Of a DNA stretch of 28,421 nt, positions 23,483 to 28,421 are shown piece by piece; the first letter of the stretch is position 1, and each line of letters starts with the position of its first letter. The DNA comes from Candidatus Poribacteria bacterium (GTDB lineage Bacteria; Poribacteria; WGA-4E; WGA-3G): assembly GCA_028818995.1 (NCBI GenBank), contig JAPPMR010000731.1, positions 1 to 28,421 of the forward strand. Reading direction: 5' to 3'. The notes under the pieces were generated by a model. It made no database searches. It worked only from the letters and a program-made list of their open reading frames with translations, and was not told the DNA's origin. Position numbers and translations under genes: made by a program.

Positions 23483-23764
23483 TCAGAATCTATTTTTCAT
23501 AGGATTTAGCACATCCAAAGGGCTCCAAACGCCTTTTTTTTCTTCTATTTTCTTCATCAAATGTCTATATGCAGTGATAGCTTCATTCTCATCCACATAT
23601 CTTGCTATGTTTACTCTTCTAATTTTTTCATTCTGTATTGGAACTAATGCCGCAAGTGTAAAATGATCACCGTCAGGAATAACAAGTATTTGCACACACA
23701 TATCAACATTAATTGCAGAGACAATTGCATTATATTTTGTATCGTCTAAATCTGTTATAAACAT
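23483..23764 (-). CDS. Small hypothetical protein
   Basis: A 93-residue frame that I do not recognise. It is accepted because AGGAG lies 9 bases before the ATG at 23764 on the minus strand, because it fills an otherwise empty gap between a convergent and a co-directional neighbour, and because its composition is protein-like: a mixed alpha/beta pattern with CVQILVIPDGDHFTLAALVP, then a charged helix (ENEAITAYRHLMKKIEEKK). An in-frame extension to 23827 adds 21 basic residues without a ribosome binding site. No signal peptide or membrane segment. Base composition is as AT-rich as the surrounding non-coding DNA, which could mean a recent arrival or a relaxed gene. Confidence 0.5.
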   Translation of the reverse strand: MFITDLDDTKYNAIVSAINVDMCVQILVIPDGDHFTLAALVPIQNEKIRRVNIARYVDENEAITAYRHLMKKIEEKKGVWSPLDVLNPMKNRF

Positions 23765-23941
23765 TCTCAATTCTCTCCTAAAAAACTTCAGTCCGTATGT
23801 TAGAATAAGGATACGTGAAACCAACAAATTTCCAAAGAGGTGTAACGAATCGCACGACTATGAATGCAATAAATCCAAAATAAAATGTACTGCTACTTTA
23901 GATTTACAATAATCGTAAATCAAGAATTGATTCGTTCCTTC

Positions 23942-24601
23942 TTAGCCATCAATTGGCGTTAATACAACGTTGCGATACGCAACCGGACCGTGATCACCTT
24001 GCAACAACAGAGGACCAGTAGCCGCTTCATCTGGTAACATCGCACCGCGTGTGACTCCTGCCATTTCAACATTTTCATGGATTATTTGCCCATTCCACAC
24101 AACTTTGACGAAAGTAGCATTGGCAGTTTTATTGTTGTTTGCATCGAATCTTGGGGCGCGGAAGGTTATGTCGTACGTTTGCCATTCACCGGGAGGTTTG
24201 CTTGCATTGACACGTGGTGGAACGCCATCAACAGGTTTATTGTTAATCCAACGACAATAAACGCCTCCACATGTCCCATACCTGAGTTCCGTTTCACCCC
24301 AACTATCCAATATCTGAATCTCATACCTACCCATTACGTAAACACCTGAGTTTGAACCTTGCGACACCATAAATTCAACGTGCAGTTCACAATCACCGTG
24401 TTCATATTCTGTGTAAAGATCAGCTGTTCGTCCTGTCGGACCGTTATAAAAAACGCCTTCGCCGGGTGTTGCTGTTAACAACTTACTGTCGTCTGGATTG
24501 AGTGTAACATCACCGATAGCAGACCACGCATGTTCCGATGCACCGCCTCTCGCATGCCAATCCTCCAAATTCTTACCATTAAAGAGAGTAATTTGAGACA
24601 T
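23942..24601 (-). CDS. DUF1080 (3-keto-disaccharide hydrolase-type) protein
   Basis: A 219-residue concanavalin-like beta-sandwich of the DUF1080 family. Family landmarks are LFNGKNLEDW at residues 5-14, SNSGVYVMGRYEIQILDSWG in the middle, EWQTYDITFRAPRFD and, at the end, LLLQGDHGPVAYRNVVLTPI. Some members have been shown to hydrolyse 3-keto-disaccharides or related glycosides, others may only bind carbohydrates. AGGAGG sits 5 bases before the ATG. No signal peptide is present in this reading, although many relatives are exported, so a cytoplasmic location is the default. It is divergent from a multiheme cytochrome gene 174 bp away. In other genomes it often sits near Gfo/Idh/MocA and sugar isomerase genes, as here within 10 kb. 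Confidence 0.9.
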   Translation of the reverse strand: MSQITLFNGKNLEDWHARGGASEHAWSAIGDVTLNPDDSKLLTATPGEGVFYNGPTGRTADLYTEYEHGDCELHVEFMVSQGSNSGVYVMGRYEIQILDSWGETELRYGTCGGVYCRWINNKPVDGVPPRVNASKPPGEWQTYDITFRAPRFDANNNKTANATFVKVVWNGQIIHENVEMAGVTRGAMLPDEAATGPLLLQGDHGPVAYRNVVLTPIDG

Positions 24602-24657
24602 AAATACCTCCTATGTAAATGTGTTAGATACTTTGAGAATTTACCTAAAATTTATCA

Positions 24658-24686
24658 TTGACAAATTTTGAAATATAACATATCTT
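24658..24686 (+). promoter_or_regulatory. Likely sigma70-type promoter of the cytochrome gene
   Basis: A perfect -35 TTGACA (24658-24663), a 17-base spacer and TATCTT (24681-24686, four of six consensus positions). Predicted transcription start is near 24693, giving a leader of about 80 bases. Confidence 0.6.
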
Positions 24687-24775
24687 ATAAAGAATAATCA
24701 GTGGTTTTAATTTTACCTTGAATATCAAGAAACTGAAGCAAAACAATTATATTTCAGACAATTAAAGTAAAGTTT

Positions 24776-25717
24776 ATGAAACAAGCATTTCTATTTCTAT
24801 TTCTATTTCTATCCCTATTGATGGGATCGCTCGTTGTTTTCAAAATTGCCTCACTTCAAGCAGATACTGCGGATACTGCAGGCGCACAAGAAAGCACTTC
24901 AGAGACTATAAAAACACCTTTTGCCGAAGGATGCAACAAATGTCACGGAGACGAAGCCTCTTACAAAGAATGGACTCAAGCGGGGCATTCACATGCCCTT
25001 GTCAATCTCCTTGAAGGTCCGTATGAAGTGCAGACCTCTTGTCTGAGTTGCCACTCTTCTGGGTATACCATGTTTGCCGAGCAAGGCATTCCAGGACACC
25101 CGTATAACGAAAAGACAGCAGTCAATGCAGTCGCTTGTTCATCCTGCCATTCCCATGCCAGTAAAGAGGAACATCTGTTGGTAATGCCTGCAAAAAAATT
25201 ATGTGTCACCTGCCACAAAATGGACTGTGGATGTGCTGGTGCTGGTATTGTTCACCAATCGCAAGCAGAGATGTTTTTAGGGCGTGAAGGCGCAGGCGTT
25301 AAACGGATGCCATCGCCGCACGTGCGCGCCATGAAAAAACGTTGTGTTCACTGCCACATGGCAAAAAATGACCCCAAAAAAGACGACAAAGAACCTGTCG
25401 TAAAACATGGTGGCCATACCTTCAAGGCGGACTTTTCAACTTGTAGTAGTGCAGGATGCCATGATAGTGCTGATAATGATATGGCGGTAAAACTCCCCCT
25501 ATATCGTGCTGAAATTGAGGCAAAGATGAAGGAAGTCAAAACAATGCTGGACAACGCAGCAGACAAAACCTCACAAGCCTATAAAGATGCAAAGTTAAAC
25601 TATGACATGGTGAAGGGAGACAGCGGCTATGGGCTACATAATATCCCTTATGCCCGTGCTTTGTTAGACCATAGTCTCTCTCTAAAACCGCAGTTAAATC
25701 CTGCTGAAAACCAGTAG
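24776..25717 (+). CDS. Exported multiheme cytochrome c
   Basis: A 313-residue protein with an N-terminal signal peptide built from repeated Phe-Leu pairs. Five canonical heme-binding CXXCH motifs start at Cys53 (CNKCH), Cys89 (CLSCH), Cys121 (CSSCH), Cys143 (CVTCH) and Cys190 (CVHCH), and a CX4CH motif (CSSAGCH) starts at Cys223. Extra His residues between them can act as distal ligands. Up to six hemes are therefore possible. The architecture resembles cytochrome c554-like or doubled-CXXCH electron carriers of the periplasm. The last 70 residues are helical and charged, without heme motifs. It has its own TTGACA promoter but a weak ribosome binding site, and is not next to a recognisable reductase or quinol oxidase, so the donor and acceptor are unknown. 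Confidence 0.9.
   Translation: MKQAFLFLFLFLSLLMGSLVVFKIASLQADTADTAGAQESTSETIKTPFAEGCNKCHGDEASYKEWTQAGHSHALVNLLEGPYEVQTSCLSCHSSGYTMFAEQGIPGHPYNEKTAVNAVACSSCHSHASKEEHLLVMPAKKLCVTCHKMDCGCAGAGIVHQSQAEMFLGREGAGVKRMPSPHVRAMKKRCVHCHMAKNDPKKDDKEPVVKHGGHTFKADFSTCSSAGCHDSADNDMAVKLPLYRAEIEAKMKEVKTMLDNAADKTSQAYKDAKLNYDMVKGDSGYGLHNIPYARALLDHSLSLKPQLNPAENQ
24788..24811 (+). repeat. Four tandem TTTCTA hexamers in the signal-peptide coding region
   Basis: TTTCTA is repeated four times exactly, coding for Phe-Leu pairs in the hydrophobic core of the cytochrome signal peptide. The unit is a multiple of three, so slippage would lengthen or shorten the core by two residues without changing frame. Confidence 0.85.
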
Positions 25718-25749
25718 ATGTTATTGACAATGATTTAGCAAACGTGGCT

Positions 25750-26586
25750 TTAACTGGCACCGTTTGTTGCCGATTTCAACGGAACATCTTGATCTTGCGG
25801 AATATAATAGCTTAACGGGTCGTTGACAACACCGAGAAGTTGCTTCTGAATTGGATTACATTTGGCAACCAATTCATCCGGCATTTGTATATAATCCATC
25901 GGTTTGACCCAACGGTAGGCATACCCCATAAAGATCGTTTTACGTGGAAAACCTGCCCAATTTTTTCCGATGCCATGATATGTCCGTTGTTCAAAGAGGA
26001 ACGCATCACCAGCATTGACGTTCATAGAAATCGCACCACGTGCCCCACCTGTTTCAGGATCACGGGCGGGCATACCTTTTAATCGGTTGCTTCCCGGCAC
26101 TAATACCGTTGCACCTGAGGCAGGGTCAGACTGGTCACTGATAGCATACGCTATCTTGAGCAGGATGCGTGGGTGCGGTTCCTGCATCTCGCGATATGAC
26201 GTTCCACCATCACGATGAAGTCCAATCTTAGTCTTGGCATCGTCGGGTGGTTCCTCTTTTGAAGGGAGCACAATCAGGTGTGACGTAATCATCTGTATGT
26301 TCCAATTCAAAACGCCACAAGCATAAGGAAAAGTTTTGTGCCAGTCAAGAAGTTGGAGAAATGCCTCATGATGCGTAATGCAATTACGTAGATTGAGTTT
26401 ACCATCTGGATCCAGATTTTCCGCTGCTGATTCCTTCTCGAAAACTTCATCAACGGCAGCGTCAATTTCCGCCACGACATCTGGTGGCAAGGCATTTTTA
26501 ATTAAGAGATAGCCGTTATCATCAACAAACTGTTTTTGCTCAGACGTAAGGACTACCGCCTCAGACAAATCGTTCATCGTATCCAT
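25750..26586 (-). CDS. Phytanoyl-CoA dioxygenase (PhyH)-family Fe(II)/2-oxoglutarate oxygenase
   Basis: A 278-residue oxygenase from the ATG at 26586, preferred because AAGGA lies 8 bases upstream; in-frame starts at 26607 and a TTG at 26619 lack such a site. The double-stranded beta-helix metal ligands are His124 and Asp126 (IGLHRDGG) and His204 (RTYHGIG), with Arg215 (FPRKT) to bind 2-oxoglutarate. The N-terminal FVDDNGYLLIKNALPPDVV is typical of PhyH proteins. It hydroxylates an unidentified organic substrate using oxygen; expansion of this family is a feature of Poribacteria-like genomes. A good promoter lies at 26665-26693. It converges with the cytochrome gene, with only 32 bp between stop codons. 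Confidence 0.92.
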   Translation of the reverse strand: MDTMNDLSEAVVLTSEQKQFVDDNGYLLIKNALPPDVVAEIDAAVDEVFEKESAAENLDPDGKLNLRNCITHHEAFLQLLDWHKTFPYACGVLNWNIQMITSHLIVLPSKEEPPDDAKTKIGLHRDGGTSYREMQEPHPRILLKIAYAISDQSDPASGATVLVPGSNRLKGMPARDPETGGARGAISMNVNAGDAFLFEQRTYHGIGKNWAGFPRKTIFMGYAYRWVKPMDYIQMPDELVAKCNPIQKQLLGVVNDPLSYYIPQDQDVPLKSATNGAS

Positions 26587-26664
26587 TTTTTCATCCTTTT
26601 TAGACATGTCTAAATTCAATTTATTTTTATCCTATTGGGACGTTTGACTGTCCTATGATTTTAA

Positions 26665-26693
26665 AGTATACAAGGATTTACTGAAAATCTCAA
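26665..26693 (-). promoter_or_regulatory. Likely sigma70-type promoter of the PhyH gene
   Basis: On the minus strand TTGAGA (plus-strand 26688-26693), a 17-base spacer and TATACT (26665-26670): five of six consensus positions in each box. Transcription would begin near 26658, about 70 bases before the chosen ATG. Confidence 0.65.
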
Positions 26694-26759
26694 GTAAATT
26701 TTAGACGCTCTCAGCACACTGGAGCTTAAGGCTACAACGCGGAAAGTTCTGAATCAATT

Positions 26760-28421
26760 TTGAGACCCACAATTTCACAGCAATCAGGAAGCGGACAAGA
26801 AACTTCGCATCGTCCACTAACAACACAAACACGACCACATTTCGGTGCTACATGGCGTGCTATTTTAATCGGCACCGGACTTACTATACCCAACGTCTAT
26901 TGGATTTTAGATTCAGCGGGACAAGGGTACCCAACCACGATTTCGCTCTACTTTAATGTCATCTTTTGCATCTTTATCATTACAGGTGCAAATTTGGCAT
27001 TGAAACAAGTTCTGCCGCGCGTCGCTTTCCAACAAGGCGAATTGCTGACGATTTATGTCATGCTCGCGATTGCCTCCTCCTTGGCAGGACACGATGTTCT
27101 CCGCGTCTTAATCCCGATGATCCCTTATGCTTTCTGGTATGCTACACCTGAAAACGATTGGGCGCATCTATTTCATCGTTATATCCCCGATTGGATAGCA
27201 GTCAAAGATAAACCATTTTTAACCGAGTATTACCGAGGTGAAACGAGTTTATATCAATGGGAAATCATTGAAGGATGGATCACCACCACCCTAACGTGGG
27301 GTGGTTTTTTGTGTGCCCTCGTGTTCGTAATGGTTTTTATCAATACGCTTGTTCGCAAGCAGTGGACAGAACACGAAAAACTGAGTTATCCAATTATTCA
27401 ACTACCACTTGAATTGACAAACGTCGGCAAAACGAACCTGCTAACAAACAAGATGATGTGGCTTGGATTTGGGATTGCGGGTGCGATTGATATTCTCAAC
27501 GGGTTACACTATCTCTTTCCAAATGTGCCAAGTCTCGGCGGTCGTCTCTACGATTTACGTCCATTTTTCACCCAAAAACCGTGGAGTGCGATTGGATGGA
27601 CGCCAATTGCTGTGTTTCCGTTTGCTGTAGGGATGGCGTTCTTTATTCCGCTGGATTTGTCATTTTCTTGTTGGTTTTTCTATCTGTTTTGGAAGGCGGA
27701 ACGGATTTTCGGAGATGCGTTGGGAATCAGAGGTATGCCGAATTTTCCGTTCACCGATGAGCAATCGTTTGGCGCTTATATCGGCTTATTCGTCATTGCT
27801 ATTATTGCCACGCGAAAACACCTCGCACAAGTAGCACGCAAAATCTTTAGACCGCAGGACGGAAACGATTCGGATGAACCGATGTCATATCTCGGCATGA
27901 TTATATGTCTTATCGGTAGTTTGATGTTTATCGCTATCTTTTGTAATACCGCTGGAATGTCAGTGTGGGCAATTGTGGTTTTCTTCGGCATTTACTACGC
28001 AATTTCCACCGCTGTGACTCGTATGCGTGCTGAACTCGGTTCACCCGTACACGATTTACATTTCATTGGACCAGATGAGATGATGCCTCGTATCTTTGGA
28101 ACGCGTCTGCTCGGACCGCGAAACCTAACCATGCTTGCCTACCTCTTCTCTTTTAATCGCGCTTATCGTGGACATCCGATGCCGCATATCTTGGAAGGCT
28201 TTAAACTTGCTGAAAGAACCCGAATCTCCAATCGTAGACTTCTCATTGCAATGTGTGTGGCAATTGTTATCGGCACATTCGCATCATTTTGGGCATTTTA
28301 TCATATCTCATACATTGAAGGCGCACGCGATTGGTTCGCAGGCAGACCGTTTAACCGACTTCAGAGTTGGCTCACTTCACCCAGAGCACCCGATGTCCCG
28401 GCAATAGTCGCGATGTTTATT
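26760..28421 (+). CDS. DUF6785-family polytopic membrane protein (partial, runs off the window end)
   Basis: The frame is open from just after a TAA at 26727-26729 to the last base, giving 554 codons from the TTG at 26760. The first in-frame ATG is at 27060, inside a conserved membrane segment, so a non-ATG start (TTG 26760 is the best available, with only a weak upstream site) is required unless sequence is wrong. Recognisable DUF6785 segments are WRAILIGTGLTIPNVYWI, QGELLTIYVMLAIASSLAGH, MIPYAFWYATPENDW, RKQWTEHEKLSYPIIQLPLE and AVFPFAVGMAFFIPLDLSFS. About seven to nine transmembrane helices are visible before the window ends. The family resembles oligopeptide-transporter-like permeases in outline, but no transport function is established. 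It is divergent from the PhyH gene. Confidence 0.82.
   Translation, partial: MRPTISQQSGSGQETSHRPLTTQTRPHFGATWRAILIGTGLTIPNVYWILDSAGQGYPTTISLYFNVIFCIFIITGANLALKQVLPRVAFQQGELLTIYVMLAIASSLAGHDVLRVLIPMIPYAFWYATPENDWAHLFHRYIPDWIAVKDKPFLTEYYRGETSLYQWEIIEGWITTTLTWGGFLCALVFVMVFINTLVRKQWTEHEKLSYPIIQLPLELTNVGKTNLLTNKMMWLGFGIAGAIDILNGLHYLFPNVPSLGGRLYDLRPFFTQKPWSAIGWTPIAVFPFAVGMAFFIPLDLSFSCWFFYLFWKAERIFGDALGIRGMPNFPFTDEQSFGAYIGLFVIAIIATRKHLAQVARKIFRPQDGNDSDEPMSYLGMIICLIGSLMFIAIFCNTAGMSVWAIVVFFGIYYAISTAVTRMRAELGSPVHDLHFIGPDEMMPRIFGTRLLGPRNLTMLAYLFSFNRAYRGHPMPHILEGFKLAERTRISNRRLLIAMCVAIVIGTFASFWAFYHISYIEGARDWFAGRPFNRLQSWLTSPRAPDVPAIVAMFI

Noticed and set aside
23901..23921. Terminator for the DUF1080 gene on the minus strand
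   Set aside because: GATTTAC/GTAAATC forms a 7-bp AT-rich stem, but no T tract follows on the minus strand, so function is doubtful.
25738..25770. Terminator hairpin between the cytochrome and PhyH genes
   Set aside because: Only a 6-bp stem (CAAACG/CGTTTG) with a 16-base loop, overlapping the PhyH stop region and without a T run; too weak to annotate.

Overview
The window looks like a fragment of an AT-leaning (roughly 40-45% G+C by eye) Gram-negative bacterial genome, most probably a member of Candidatus Poribacteria or a relative in the Planctomycetes/Latescibacteria neighbourhood. The evidence is the gene set rather than a marker gene: a DUF6785 membrane protein, a phytanoyl-CoA dioxygenase-like enzyme, a DUF1080 (3-keto-disaccharide hydrolase-type) protein, a DUF5069 protein, Gfo/Idh/MocA and xylose-isomerase-like sugar enzymes, a zinc-ribbon/adenylate-cyclase/ATPase/TPR giant, and hairpin-bearing intergenic repeats. 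No rRNA, tRNA, CRISPR array, transposase or phage gene was seen.

Layout. 1-490 is non-coding and carries two near-perfect copies and one degraded copy of a short hairpin repeat. 491-10128 is a same-strand run of cell-envelope and proteolysis genes: an exported caspase-like/transglutaminase fusion, a MoxR ATPase, a GT2 glycosyltransferase, a frameshifted Crp-family regulator, an M28 aminopeptidase, an HtrA-type protease with two PDZ domains, and a membrane-anchored TPR protein. 10129-10720 is a 0.6 kb gene-free stretch with a 67-bp fold-back element and other degenerate repeats. 10721-17497 is a likely three-gene operon: a cyclase-ATPase-TPR signalling protein, a TIM-barrel sugar isomerase (4-base overlap), and a large exported protein of unknown function. 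A symmetric hairpin (17530-17574) ends it and also serves the convergent UPF0182 membrane protein (minus strand).

The right third is a mosaic of short, mostly single-gene units on alternating strands: DUF5069 with its own extended -10 promoter and a perfect 17-bp terminator; a Gfo/Idh/MocA oxidoreductase divergent from a SpoU RNA methylase with only 21 bp between starts; a small unknown gene; a DUF1080 protein divergent from an exported multiheme cytochrome c; a phytanoyl-CoA dioxygenase; and a DUF6785 membrane protein that runs off the window end.

How the genes fit together (inference): the left part reads as envelope maintenance and protein turnover; the right part as periplasmic electron transfer plus oxidative and hydrolytic processing of sugars or other organic compounds. 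The items I would look at first are the caspase-like domain that has lost its catalytic cysteine while fused to an intact transglutaminase, the unknown 797-residue exported protein tied to a cyclase-ATPase, the A5-tract frameshift in the Crp regulator, and the fold-back repeats. I did not find a clearly new defence or mobile system.
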